From DATJGR01 sp963735085 (GTDB lineage Bacteria; Pseudomonadota; Gammaproteobacteria; Pseudomonadales; Azotimanducaceae), in the NCBI GenBank assembly GCA_963735085.1, contig CAVTJP010000017.1:124001-188000 (forward strand): DNA of 64,000 nucleotides, written 5' to 3'. The notes below the pieces were generated by a model. That model made no database searches, was not told where the DNA came from, and worked only from the letters and a program-made list of their open reading frames with translations. Of this stretch, positions 51,202 to 60,047 are shown piece by piece. The position numbers and the translations under genes are program-made. How positions within the stretch are numbered: the stretch's first letter is position 1; every line of letters starts with the position of its first letter.

Positions 51202-52656
51202 TCAGGGCGTGAGCCGCACATACTCGAAGTCGCCGGGCTTGCCGCCGACACCGCTGACCGGCGGGGCGATCCACGAGGCAAATGCGCCAACGGCGTGGCA
51301 CGGTCGCATCAGCGACGACACGTATTCGAGGTCGCCGGGTGCCGGCAGCCAGTCGGTAGCCGAACGCTGCCACGTTGCCGCATCGACAACGTCTCCGGTC
51401 GGCGTGACCGACAGGCTTGCGTAATCGCCGACATGACGATGAAACGCGCGGTGCGGCAGCCGCAGTTCGAATTCGATGCCGGCATCCGCAATCACGCGGT
51501 TCCACGCGCGCAGCACCGGGGCGCAGTCGTCGATGTAGTCGTCTCGCAACCTCGCGTTGATCGCGGACAGGGCGGGTGCGTCGATCCACGCGAAGCCCGG
51601 CTTGCCGGAATTGTCGTTCGTATGTTGCAGCACGCGATAGGTCGCATCCTGAAGTTGATGATCGTCGTCGATCCTGTCTTCGTGAAAACGCCCCTTGATG
51701 CCAGCGTTGTAGGCGTTGGCGGCGTTGGTGGAGATTTCCGAGCCGAACAGGTCGAGCGTGACGGAATAGTGAAAGTTGATCTTCTTCTGCATCGTCGGCA
51801 GATCGATGACGCCGTGGCGACGAATGGCGGCGAGATCGTACGGATCCGCGATGGCGTGCGCGTTCATCGCCGCGCATGTGGCGCGCAGGATCCGTTCGAC
51901 GCCGCTTTTGCCGACGAACATATGGTGCCCTTCCTCGGTCACCATGAAGCGGCACGTTCGCGACAACGGGTCGAATCCCGATTGGGCCAGTGCTTCGAGC
52001 TGCATCTTGCCGTCGCGGTCGGTGAAGCTGGTGAACATGAAAAACGACAGCCAGTCCGGTGTCTGTTCGTTGAATGCGCCGAGGATACGTGGCGTGTCGG
52101 CGCTGCCGGAACGCCGATTCAGCAGCATCTCGGCTTCCTCTCGGCCGTCGCGACCCAGGTAGCGCTGCAACAGGTACACCATTGCCCACAAGTGGCGGCC
52201 TTCTTCGACGTTGACCTGGAACAGGTTGCGCAGGTCGTACAAACTCGGCGCGGTCTTGCCGAGATGGCGCTGTTGTTCGACCGACGCCGGTTCGGTATCG
52301 CCTTGAATGACCATCAGCCGGCGCAGCAGCGCACGGTATTCGCCCGGAACTTCCTGCCATACCGGTTCGCCTTTGTGGGCGCCAAAACCGATCTTGCGGT
52401 CGGTTTCCGCCGGCGCCAGCAGGATACCCCAGCGGTATTCCGGCATTTTGACGAAGCCGAACTTCGCCCAGCCGGCGCGGTCGACGCTGACGGCGGTGCG
52501 CAGGAAAACATCGACGTCCTGAAAGCCCTCCGGTCCCATGCCGCGCCACCAGTCCAGAAAGTGCGGATGCCAGGCTTCCAGCGCGCGCTGCAGCGCACGG
52601 TCGGAGGCTAAATCGACGTTGTTCGGAATCAACGATGCGTAGTCGACGGCGCTCAT
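51202..52656 (-). CDS. boxB: Benzoyl-CoA 2,3-epoxidase, oxygenase subunit BoxB
   Basis: 484-residue class I di-iron oxygenase. The metal helices carry EEGRH (151-155) and EEGHH (241-245), and long family-specific blocks (FHPHFLDWW-like HPHFLDWWRGMGPEGFQDVDVFLRT, EYRWGILL) identify BoxB. With the FAD/[Fe-S] reductase BoxA it makes 2,3-epoxybenzoyl-CoA. Starts 9 bases after boxC stop, same strand. No boxA is in the window. Confidence 0.95.
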   Translation of the reverse strand: MSAVDYASLIPNNVDLASDRALQRALEAWHPHFLDWWRGMGPEGFQDVDVFLRTAVSVDRAGWAKFGFVKMPEYRWGILLAPAETDRKIGFGAHKGEPVWQEVPGEYRALLRRLMVIQGDTEPASVEQQRHLGKTAPSLYDLRNLFQVNVEEGRHLWAMVYLLQRYLGRDGREEAEMLLNRRSGSADTPRILGAFNEQTPDWLSFFMFTSFTDRDGKMQLEALAQSGFDPLSRTCRFMVTEEGHHMFVGKSGVERILRATCAAMNAHAIADPYDLAAIRRHGVIDLPTMQKKINFHYSVTLDLFGSEISTNAANAYNAGIKGRFHEDRIDDDHQLQDATYRVLQHTNDNSGKPGFAWIDAPALSAINARLRDDYIDDCAPVLRAWNRVIADAGIEFELRLPHRAFHRHVGDYASLSVTPTGDVVDAATWQRSATDWLPAPGDLEYVSSLMRPCHAVGAFASWIAPPVSGVGGKPGDFEYVRLTP

Positions 52657-52665
52657 GCCTGTTTC

Positions 52666-54333
52666 CTATATGCGTGTTTTGTCGTAACGCGGACGTGTGC
52701 CGGTACCGTAGCGCTTGAGTGCGCCGTCGTCACCCACCGCGTTGGGGCGCTGGAATACCCAGTTCTGCCATGCCGACAGGCGCGCGAAAATCTTTGTCTC
52801 CATCGTCTCGGGGCCGGCGAAGCGCAGGTTCGCTTCCATCGCCGTCAGCGCGTCGGGCGAAAAGCTCGCGCGCTCCTCGAGGAACAGGCGGATCTCGTCA
52901 CGCCAGTCGATTTCGTCGGGCGCAAAGGTCACGAGTCCGGCATTCTCTGCAGCGCCTGCATCGAGCGGCTCGCCAACACATGCGCGCAGGCGCGTGACCG
53001 CGTCCGGATCGCCGTAGAAGCGGGTGGCGAGCCGGCTGAGCCCGTTGCTCATCGGCAGCGTACCGAAGTTGGATTCGGACAACGCGATGGTCGCGGCATC
53101 CGCGGAATCGTCGAGCGTGCCATTCAGCATGTAGCTGCGGTCGACGGCGAACAGAATTTCCGCGAGAAAACCGCCGAAACAACTGCCCGGTTCGACCAGC
53201 GCGACCAGCGTGCGTGATGTCAGGTCGAGCCGCTTCAGCGTGCGTTTTGCGAACAGCGCGATTTCGCGTACCCACCACACCGAGGCGTGTTCGTGCAGCC
53301 AGGTGTCGTGCCGCAGCACGCGATCGAGGTCGCCTTCACTGCGTAACTGCAACGTGGCAATGTTCGGCAAGTTGAATCGTATATGCAGCAGCGCATCGTC
53401 GAGCGCGCGCAGCAACGCCAGCGCCCAAAGCTCCGCACCTAAAGCCCGCGCCTGCGTATGGTCGTCAGGTAGATCGCGTTCGGGGCCCCGCAGTGTCAAT
53501 GTCGCAGTCGCCAGCGCGTCGTCGAAAGTTAGATCGAGATAGCGATAATGGATGCCGTTTGCGCCGGCGCTGCGTTCGAGGCGCGTCAGTTCGATGCCGA
53601 CATCGTTCTCTGGACGGTCCGAACGCGTACCGAGTTCCAGCGCCCGCGTGCGCACGGCGGCATCGAATTGGGAGCGCAGCGCGATCTCGTCGACCAATCG
53701 CCACGCCAGCGCGCGCGCCCCGCGGGCGCCTTCTTCGAGGGTGCAGAAGACGTCGGCGAGGTCGCGGCGGATGCGCCGCTTGTCCGTCAACCGGGTCAGC
53801 CCGCCGGTGCCGGGCAGTACCGCCAGCAACGGCACTTCCGGCAGCGAGACTGCGGCGTTGCCATCGTCGATCAGCAATAGATAGTCGGTTGCCAGCGCCA
53901 GTTCATACCCGCCGCCGGCCGCGGTGCCGCCGATTGCGGCCAGATAGCGTTGGCCCGATTCGGCGGATGCCTCTTCGAGCGCGTTCCGCGTTTCGTTCGT
54001 GAACTTGCAGAAGTTCACTTTGTGGGCGTGACTTGCGCCCGCCAGCATCCGGATGTTGGCGCCGGCGCAGAAGATGCCGGGCTTGCCGGACCGAAGCACC
54101 ACGGAGCGCACGTCCGGGCGCTCAAAACGCAGCCGTTGAACGGCATCGGCGAGTTCGATGTCCACGCCGAGATCGTATGAGTTCTGCTTGAGTTCGTAGC
54201 CGGGCGCGATGCCACCGGTCTCCTGAACCTCGAGTATCAGTTCGGCGATTGGAGGCTCGATATTCAGCTTCCAATGCCGATACGCCGTGGGTTCAGTTCG
54301 GAAATCCAGCGGTGGCGGCGTCGGCGTATCCAT
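52666..54333 (-). CDS. boxC: 2,3-epoxybenzoyl-CoA dihydrolase BoxC
   Basis: 555-residue crotonase-superfamily enzyme, twice the size of a typical enoyl-CoA hydratase. The first half has the oxyanion-hole blocks SGKPGIFCAGANIRMLAG and GGTAAGGGYELALATDYLLL; the second has LVEPGSCFGGFLAEILFAVDRS. Long C-terminal W-x-NWVFQRPNAVG is BoxC-specific. It cleaves the epoxide ring to a dialdehyde acyl-CoA and formate. First gene of the minus-strand operon boxC-boxB-bclA-DUF2461-VOC. ATG has no clear ribosome site. Confidence 0.95.
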   Translation of the reverse strand: MDTPTPPPLDFRTEPTAYRHWKLNIEPPIAELILEVQETGGIAPGYELKQNSYDLGVDIELADAVQRLRFERPDVRSVVLRSGKPGIFCAGANIRMLAGASHAHKVNFCKFTNETRNALEEASAESGQRYLAAIGGTAAGGGYELALATDYLLLIDDGNAAVSLPEVPLLAVLPGTGGLTRLTDKRRIRRDLADVFCTLEEGARGARALAWRLVDEIALRSQFDAAVRTRALELGTRSDRPENDVGIELTRLERSAGANGIHYRYLDLTFDDALATATLTLRGPERDLPDDHTQARALGAELWALALLRALDDALLHIRFNLPNIATLQLRSEGDLDRVLRHDTWLHEHASVWWVREIALFAKRTLKRLDLTSRTLVALVEPGSCFGGFLAEILFAVDRSYMLNGTLDDSADAATIALSESNFGTLPMSNGLSRLATRFYGDPDAVTRLRACVGEPLDAGAAENAGLVTFAPDEIDWRDEIRLFLEERASFSPDALTAMEANLRFAGPETMETKIFARLSAWQNWVFQRPNAVGDDGALKRYGTGTRPRYDKTRI

Positions 54334-54503
54334 TGCGATGATCTGCGAATGCGAGCCGCAGATGGTAAATCAACGCCCTGCGCCAACGTTAGACCTGCGG
54401 TAGCGCGGTTGGAAATGTGACCGCCTTCTGCTTCTCCATGCGTCGTGGATTGAGAGCTAACTAACTGTTTCACAGGCGTTACCCGGCCAGAATACCGGGA
54501 CCG

Positions 54504-54544
54504 TTCGCAATGATGCGAAGGTGGACCATTCGCAGTGATGCGAA
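54504..54544. promoter_or_regulatory. Two tandem palindromes TTCGCA-N4-TGCGAA
   Basis: Site 1: 54504-54519 (spacer ATGA). Site 2: 54529-54544 (spacer GTGA). Centre-to-centre 25 bases, on the same face within about half a turn. They lie 16 to 56 bases before ATG 54561 and about 170 bases from the divergent boxC start. A further half-related TGCGAA occurs at 54344-54349. Strong candidate operator pair for an unknown dimeric regulator. Confidence 0.6.
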
Positions 54545-54560
54545 AGATGAGCTCACCGAT

Positions 54561-55604
54561 ATGTCACGCGCGTTCACCATCCTGATCGGCTCGACACTGC
54601 TCACCGCAGTTGCGTGGCTGGCGGTATCGGTGCACGACATTCCCCTGGCACCCGTCATCAACGACGGCATCGCCGAACTGCTCGACTTGAAAGGCACGCC
54701 GGCGAACTACGCGGATGCGATCTTCACGGTGTTGTGTCTGCTGGTCGCGGTAGGTGTCGGCTGCGTGATGGGCTCATCCTGGCGTGGCTCGGTCGCGCGG
54801 GTCCGCGAGGACGATCTGCAACGGCGCCTCAATGAATCCAAAGGCAAGATTCCACGGCTCGAGTCCGGCATGCGCAACAGGGAGATGCACGTTGCGCGCG
54901 TCGAGCAGCAGATGAAGGAACTCGAAGCCGCGTTGCCGCCGCTGCACAGAACGATCGAAGAGCGTGATACCGCGCTGCGCGATCGCGACCGCACGGTGTC
55001 GCGTCTGACGGCCGAACTGGCACTGCTGAAGGGCATGCCGTCGGCGAACCAGACGGCCACGTCGGGCATGGCGACCCTCGATCTAGAGGACGACACGTTC
55101 ATGACCTCCGGCGCGTCGGCCGAATTGGTTTCCAGACCATCGGATTCGACCTGCCAACGGCTCGAAGAACAGGTGAACGAACTCGAAGCGAAGGTCCGCG
55201 AGCGTGAGGCGCGGATCGGCGAACTGATGTACGAGCAAGGCAATCATGCGAAGAAGATTCCGCAGTTGGAGAGTGCGCTCGGCGATCAGCGCAAACGCAA
55301 CGAGGACCACGACCGTGAGCGCCAGCGGCAGGACAAATGGCTTGACGTGCTCAACGATCAACTGGCGCGCGCCCGTGAGACCAATGACAGGCTCGGCAGG
55401 GAGCTTTCCGATCAGGCTGCGCTGCAACGGCGCATCGCTGAACTGGAAGCCGAACTGAAACGCCTCGGTGAGGAGATCGCGGAGCGTGAGCGGCGTCTCG
55501 CGGCGTCGCGGTTCGAATGCGCCACCGCACGCACGACGATTGCACATCTGCAGTCGCGACTCGGGGTCAAGGATGCTGCGAATGTGCTGAGTGGGAAGGC
55601 ATAG
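54561..55604 (+). CDS. Membrane protein with long coiled coil
   Basis: 347 residues. Two N-terminal membrane spans (TILIGSTLLTAVAWLAVSV at ~5-24 and IFTVLCLLVAVGVGCVMG at ~53-70), then about 260 residues of heptad-rich coiled coil in Glu/Arg/Gln/Leu (e.g. QRLEEQVNELEAKVREREAR), broken by a short Ser/Thr linker near residue 170-200. The coiled coil probably lies in the cytosol or periplasm as a rod. No enzymatic motif. Similar architectures occur in OmpA-linked, YhcB-like and envelope-spacing proteins, but the family is not recognised. I prefer ATG 54561; an ATG at 54510 would read through the twin operators. Confidence 0.7.
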   Translation: MSRAFTILIGSTLLTAVAWLAVSVHDIPLAPVINDGIAELLDLKGTPANYADAIFTVLCLLVAVGVGCVMGSSWRGSVARVREDDLQRRLNESKGKIPRLESGMRNREMHVARVEQQMKELEAALPPLHRTIEERDTALRDRDRTVSRLTAELALLKGMPSANQTATSGMATLDLEDDTFMTSGASAELVSRPSDSTCQRLEEQVNELEAKVREREARIGELMYEQGNHAKKIPQLESALGDQRKRNEDHDRERQRQDKWLDVLNDQLARARETNDRLGRELSDQAALQRRIAELEAELKRLGEEIAERERRLAASRFECATARTTIAHLQSRLGVKDAANVLSGKA

Positions 55605-55666
55605 GGTCAGAGTGCTTCACCGAAACAGGTAGCCGCGGCTGCCCGTCGAATGAAGCACTCTGACCC
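55604..55666. repeat. REP-like palindrome with GGGTCAGA arms and nested hairpin
   Basis: 16-base perfect arms GGGTCAGAGTGCTTCA (55604-55619) and complement (55651-55666). The loop holds a second near-palindrome, GGTAGCCGCGGCTGCC. The first arm begins on the last base of the coiled-coil gene stop codon. Shares its GGGTCAGA head with the repeat at 43756. Confidence 0.7.
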
Positions 55667-55708
55667 TTGGTCCCTGCTTTCGCGGTCCGCTTTCGCTACA
55701 GTTCGATC

Positions 55709-57235
55709 GTGAACTCGCCACGCAACATTTTGCTGATTACCGCCGACCAATGGCGTGGCGACTGTCTGTCGTCGAGGGGACATCCGTGCGTCGTCACACC
55801 GCATCTTGATGCGCTTGCGCGTGACGGCGTCGCGTTTGCGCGTCATTACTGTCAGGCGGTGCCGTGCGGGCCAAGCCGGGCGTCGCTGCATACCGGCCTG
55901 TACCTGATGAACCATCGCTCGGCAACCAATGGCACGCCGCTCGATGCGCGGCATCGAAACTGGGCGCAGCTGGTCCGCGCGGCCGGCTACGATCCGGTGT
56001 TGTTTGGCTACACCGATACCAGTCCTGACCCGCGCGACTATCCGGCAGACCATCCGGTGCTGACGACTTACGAAGGGGTATTGCCCGGACTGCGCGTCGA
56101 AGTACTGCTGACAGCCGACATCGGTACGTGGGTGGAATGGCTGCGTGCGCGCGGCGTGTCGATACCGGCGCGGCCGGCCGAGTTGTACGTGCAGAAGGCC
56201 GATCAACTCGAATACGAAGAGGGCGGTCCGACGCCGGCGCCGCTGCGGCTCGCCCGCGAACAGCACGACACGTTCTTCATGACCGATCGCCTGATCGACT
56301 ACATCAGCGATCGGCGCGAGCCGTGGTGCGCGCACCTTTCGCTGTTGCGGCCGCACCCACCATGGGTGGCGCCGGCGCCGTATCACGCGCGCTATGCGCC
56401 GGATGCGTTGCCGGGCTTCGTGCGCGCAGCATCGGCGGATATCGAGGGCGAGCAGCATCCGTGGCTTGCCTACCAGCTTTCCGACAGGCGCTATCGAGCA
56501 CCGGAATCCGACAGAAAACTGCGGCGGCTGAAGGCTTCGTACTACGGCCTGATGAGCGAGGTCGATGACAATCTCGGCCGCTTGATCGCGCACCTGAAAA
56601 GCACCGGGCAATATGAAGACACGCTGATCGTGTTCACCTCCGATCATGGCGAACAGATTGGCGATCACTGGCTGTTGGGCAAGACCGGCTATTTTGACCA
56701 GTCCTATCACATCCCGCTGATCGTTCGCGATCCGCGCGCAACAGCGGATGCGACGCGCGGTCGAACCGTGCATGCGTTCACCGAGAACGTCGACATCATG
56801 CCGACGATGCTCGATTGGCTTGGGCTCGACGTTCCACCCGCGTGCGATGGGCGTTCGCTTCTCCCCTTCGTCATATCGTCAGCGGCGCCTGAGAAATGGC
56901 GGACCGAAGCACATTGGGAGTTCGATTTTCGGGATCCGACCGACGACAGTGCCGAGCGCGCGCTCGGGATTCCGCTGCATGCCTGCACGTTGAACGTCGT
57001 GCGCGGCGATCGCTACAAGTACGTCCACTTCGCGGCCCTGCCGCCGTTGCTGTTCGATCTGCACGAGGATCCGGAGGAGTTGCACAACTGTGCCAACGAT
57101 CCGAAGTACCTGCCGGTTGTGCTCGACTATGCGCAACGCATGCTGTCGTGGCGGATGCGGCACGACGATCAGACGTTGACGCATCTCGCGGTAACGCCGC
57201 AAGGCGTCGTGGCACGGCCCGCGCCGCGCTGGTAA
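55709..57235 (+). CDS. Type I sulfatase / phosphonate monoester hydrolase-like
   Basis: 508 residues. Metal site LLITADQWRGD, sulfatase signature C53-G-P-S-R-A-S (C-x-P-x-R) and VFTSDHGEQIGDHWLLGKTGYFDQSYHIPLIV. Long insert and C-terminus (HYFRDP-like WEFDFRDPTDDS) place it near phosphonate monoester hydrolases and choline-sulfatase relatives, which cleave sulfate, phosphate and phosphonate monoesters. GTG start at 55709 with no signal peptide. Convergent end abutting the MDR gene. Confidence 0.9.
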   Translation: MNSPRNILLITADQWRGDCLSSRGHPCVVTPHLDALARDGVAFARHYCQAVPCGPSRASLHTGLYLMNHRSATNGTPLDARHRNWAQLVRAAGYDPVLFGYTDTSPDPRDYPADHPVLTTYEGVLPGLRVEVLLTADIGTWVEWLRARGVSIPARPAELYVQKADQLEYEEGGPTPAPLRLAREQHDTFFMTDRLIDYISDRREPWCAHLSLLRPHPPWVAPAPYHARYAPDALPGFVRAASADIEGEQHPWLAYQLSDRRYRAPESDRKLRRLKASYYGLMSEVDDNLGRLIAHLKSTGQYEDTLIVFTSDHGEQIGDHWLLGKTGYFDQSYHIPLIVRDPRATADATRGRTVHAFTENVDIMPTMLDWLGLDVPPACDGRSLLPFVISSAAPEKWRTEAHWEFDFRDPTDDSAERALGIPLHACTLNVVRGDRYKYVHFAALPPLLFDLHEDPEELHNCANDPKYLPVVLDYAQRMLSWRMRHDDQTLTHLAVTPQGVVARPAPRW

Positions 57236-58291
57236 CTACGCTGGGTTGAGCGTTGGGTCGGTGCTGACCGCCACCAATGTTTTGCCGAAGTTCCGCCCGT
57301 CGAGCATTGCGCGAAAAGCCTCGGGCGCCTTTTCGAGGCCACTCCACACGTCTTCTTTGTATTTCACGCGGCCGTCGTGCAGCCAGCCGGCCATCTCGTG
57401 CAGAAACTGCGCCTGGTGATCGGCAACGAAATTGCCAACGCGCAGGTCGTGCACCGCGATGGCCCGGCGGTCGAAAAACGGCTTGCCGGCTGCCATCCAC
57501 GCGTCGCGCGGATTGGCGCCATCAGCGTTGCCGTACTGCGAAATCATGCCACACAGCGAGATGCGGGCGCTTTTGTTGAGCACCGGCAGCACGGCTTCGA
57601 AGACCTTGCCGCCGACATTTTCGAAATACACGTCGATGCCATCCGGGCACGCGTGTGCAATCGCCTCGGGCAGGTTCGCGTCACGATGCGAGACGCACGC
57701 GTCCAGCCCTAATTCATCGACGACGAAATCGCATTTCTCGCGGGTACCGGCGATGCCGACGACGCGGCAGCCGAGAATTTTCGCAATCTGACCGACCACC
57801 TGACCGACGCCGCCCGAAGCCGCAGAGACGGCGACAGTCTCGCCGGCACGCGGTGCGCATTGAATCACCAACCCCGAATACGCCGTGAGGCCAAGCATGC
57901 CGAGCACGCCGACGGCGGTCGAAATCGGCGCGACGTTCGGATCGAGCTTGCGCGGAAACATGTAGCCGAACACCGAGATACCGTCGCCGGATAGCCCGTA
58001 TTGCTGCCAGCCGTTGGTGTTGAAGACGAAGTCGCCTTCGCGGTAACCAGCGAGTCGACTCTGGATCACCTGTGCGACGGTACGGCCATGACACACTTCG
58101 CCGACCGCTTCGACGCCGCTGCGCCGGCGTCCCCATTGATACGGATCCAGCGACAGATACACGGTGCGCGTGAGCATCTGATCGCGACCGGGAGACGCAC
58201 ACACTGCTTCGTCCCAGGCGAAGTCGTCGGCGACCGGCAAGCCGCCGGGCGGTTTGCGAGCGAGCGTCCAGCGGTTGTTAACCGTGGTCAT
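57236..58291 (-). CDS. NADPH-dependent MDR reductase (CurA/leukotriene B4 dehydrogenase-like)
   Basis: 351 residues. No catalytic zinc cysteines; the nucleotide loop is AASGGVGQVVGQIAKILGCRVVGIAGT (GxxGxxG) and the C-terminal FENVGGKVFEAVLPVLNKSARISLCGMISQYG is the hallmark of PTGR/CurA reductases, which reduce alpha,beta-unsaturated ketones with NADPH. Cytosolic. Convergent with the sulfatase; followed upstream (58303) by the small exported protein 11 bases away on the same strand. Confidence 0.9.
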   Translation of the reverse strand: MTTVNNRWTLARKPPGGLPVADDFAWDEAVCASPGRDQMLTRTVYLSLDPYQWGRRRSGVEAVGEVCHGRTVAQVIQSRLAGYREGDFVFNTNGWQQYGLSGDGISVFGYMFPRKLDPNVAPISTAVGVLGMLGLTAYSGLVIQCAPRAGETVAVSAASGGVGQVVGQIAKILGCRVVGIAGTREKCDFVVDELGLDACVSHRDANLPEAIAHACPDGIDVYFENVGGKVFEAVLPVLNKSARISLCGMISQYGNADGANPRDAWMAAGKPFFDRRAIAVHDLRVGNFVADHQAQFLHEMAGWLHDGRVKYKEDVWSGLEKAPEAFRAMLDGRNFGKTLVAVSTDPTLNPA

Positions 58292-58302
58292 ATGCCGCGG
58301 CC

Positions 58303-58632
58303 TCAGTCGTCCCCGTCGTCTTCGATGTCCTGGATAGTTCGTTCGAGTTGCTTCGGCGACTCATTTCGAATCTGCTCAGACGATTGTTCGAGTTCCTGCG
58401 TCGAATCGAGCTTGATGTAATCCGGATCGTCGGCGTGCTGCCATGTTTCGCCTGCGGCGTCCCGACAGTGGCCGAGTCCATCTCCGTCGCCGCAGGATTC
58501 CACGACCCCATCGGCGTTCACGCTGGTTTCTTCGACGACATCGCTTGCGCGAGCGCAGCTCGTACCAGCTATCGAGGCGAGCGCGAGCAACACGTATGCC
58601 AGGTTGGCTGAAAGGCGTAGCGGAACGCGCAT
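58303..58632 (-). CDS. Small exported acidic protein
   Basis: 109 residues. A signal peptide (ANLAYVLLALASIAGTSC) may be lipoprotein-type, though the lipobox GTSC is atypical. The mature chain is strongly acidic, with a short cysteine pair (SCGDGDGLGHC) that could bind metal or form a disulfide, and Glu/Gln-rich C-terminal helix ending DIEDDGDD. AAGGGGAG supports ATG 58632; an upstream ATG at 58683 would put a non-signal stretch in front. Divergent from the metallopeptidase-like gene. Function unknown. Confidence 0.65.
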   Translation of the reverse strand: MRVPLRLSANLAYVLLALASIAGTSCARASDVVEETSVNADGVVESCGDGDGLGHCRDAAGETWQHADDPDYIKLDSTQELEQSSEQIRNESPKQLERTIQDIEDDGDD

Positions 58633-58699
58633 GAAACTCCCCTTATGAACGATCAGTTGGTGTGGATTATGTTGCAATCGCATGCGCCTGTCGCTACCC

Positions 58700-58742
58700 G
58701 CTATCCAACACAGAGCAGCGCCGGACTGGTGCGTTGGATAGC
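58700..58742. promoter_or_regulatory. Inverted repeat in the divergent promoter region
   Basis: GCTATCCAAC (58700-58709) and GTTGGATAGC (58733-58742) with a 23-base interior, between the small exported protein and the metallopeptidase-like gene. Could be a shared operator or an mRNA hairpin. A -10-like TACACT (58751-58756) follows immediately. Confidence 0.45.
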
Positions 58743-58762
58743 CGGGGCACTACACTAGCGCG

Positions 58763-60022
58763 ATGAAATCACCTTCGAGAACGCCCCGCATCTGCGCGCG
58801 GATGCTGGTATTGCTCTGCGCAATCCACATCGGCACCGCCTGTTCGGATGAAGCCGCGCCGACGAAGGATCCGAACGCCTACCAGATTGTCTATGGTGCG
58901 GCGCTGGACCCCGCCAACAAGCGTGCGGATGTGCGCATTGCGGTTCGCCAAACACACGATCTGCTTCGGCACATTGAGTTCGACGCGCCGCGTGATCGCT
59001 ATCGAAGCGTGCACGGTCAGGGCGAGATCAACGTAACGGCGAATCATATCGAATGGACGCCGCCGGCTGACGGCGGTGTATTGCACTTCGAGTTCGAGAT
59101 CGACCACGTGCGCGACAATGGCGCGCCCGACGCGCGTGTCACGAACGATTGGGCATTGTTCAAGCTCGATCATCTGTTTCCGATGGGCAAGGTTCGCACC
59201 ATCAAAGGCGCGCGATCGAATGCACTCCTGCGCCTGACGGGGCCGAAGGGGTGGTCGATCGAGACACCGTATGGGCCATCGGCTGGCAGGCTGCATCACG
59301 TCGACGATCCGAATGCGCATTTCGATCGGCCGAAGGGCTGGTTGTTGGCCGGCGCGAAACTGGCGATTCGTCGCGACCTGATTGCAGACCGCGAGGTTGC
59401 CGTGGCGAGTTCGCAAGGCAGCGGATTCAGGTCCAACGACGTGCTCGCGTTCGTGCGCTGGACATTGCCGAGCCTGGTGCAGGTGTTTCCTGAATTTCCA
59501 CCGCGTCTGTTGATCGTCAGTGGCCCGGAAAATATGTGGCGCGGCGGATTGTCCGGCCGCGGATCGTTGTTTCTGCATGCCGACCGGCCGTTGATCAGCC
59601 AGAACGGCACCAGTACGCCATTGCACGAAATGGTGCACGTTGCCAGTGGGCTTCATGCCACCGGTGGCGCTGACTGGATTGTCGAGGGGATCGCCGAGTA
59701 CTACAGCCTCGAGATACTGCGCAGGTCGAACACCATCAGTCAGAAACGCTTCGACAGCAGCTTTGCGACGCTCGCCAAATGGAGCACCGGAACGAAGTGC
59801 GTGGCGACGGATCGATCAGAAGGTACGCAAACGGCACACGCGGTGCTCGTGATGCGCGCGCTCGATGCGGAGATTCGCACGGCGACGCACGATCACAAGT
59901 CGCTCGACGACCTCGCCCGCACGTTGACCGACGCGCATACTCCGGTAACCAACAAGGCGTTTCGTACGGCTGCGGTTGCGCTGATTGGCGCGCCGGCAGT
60001 GGCACTCGCGGGCTGCCCGTAG
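58763..60022 (+). CDS. Exported zinc metallopeptidase, M61-like
   Basis: 419 residues with a signal peptide/lipobox-like start (LVLLCAIHIGTAC). Residues ~40-130 are a beta domain; the catalytic part has H288-E-M-V-H292 and a Glu16 residues on (E308, GGADWIVEGIAEYY), the gluzincin pattern of M61 glycyl aminopeptidases. The family N-terminal beta-sandwich fits. It would act outside the inner membrane. ATG 58763 is only 6 bases after a -10 element, so the mRNA may be leaderless. The C-terminus ends with AGCP. Confidence 0.8.
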   Translation: MKSPSRTPRICARMLVLLCAIHIGTACSDEAAPTKDPNAYQIVYGAALDPANKRADVRIAVRQTHDLLRHIEFDAPRDRYRSVHGQGEINVTANHIEWTPPADGGVLHFEFEIDHVRDNGAPDARVTNDWALFKLDHLFPMGKVRTIKGARSNALLRLTGPKGWSIETPYGPSAGRLHHVDDPNAHFDRPKGWLLAGAKLAIRRDLIADREVAVASSQGSGFRSNDVLAFVRWTLPSLVQVFPEFPPRLLIVSGPENMWRGGLSGRGSLFLHADRPLISQNGTSTPLHEMVHVASGLHATGGADWIVEGIAEYYSLEILRRSNTISQKRFDSSFATLAKWSTGTKCVATDRSEGTQTAHAVLVMRALDAEIRTATHDHKSLDDLARTLTDAHTPVTNKAFRTAAVALIGAPAVALAGCP

Positions 60023-60047
60023 CGCTTGCGCCCGTTTTCCCGTTTGC

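Noticed and set aside
54334..54560. BoxR-type operator (TGCA repeats) upstream of boxC
   Set aside because: No TGCA-N6-TGCA pattern was found; only the TTCGCA/TGCGAA palindromes.
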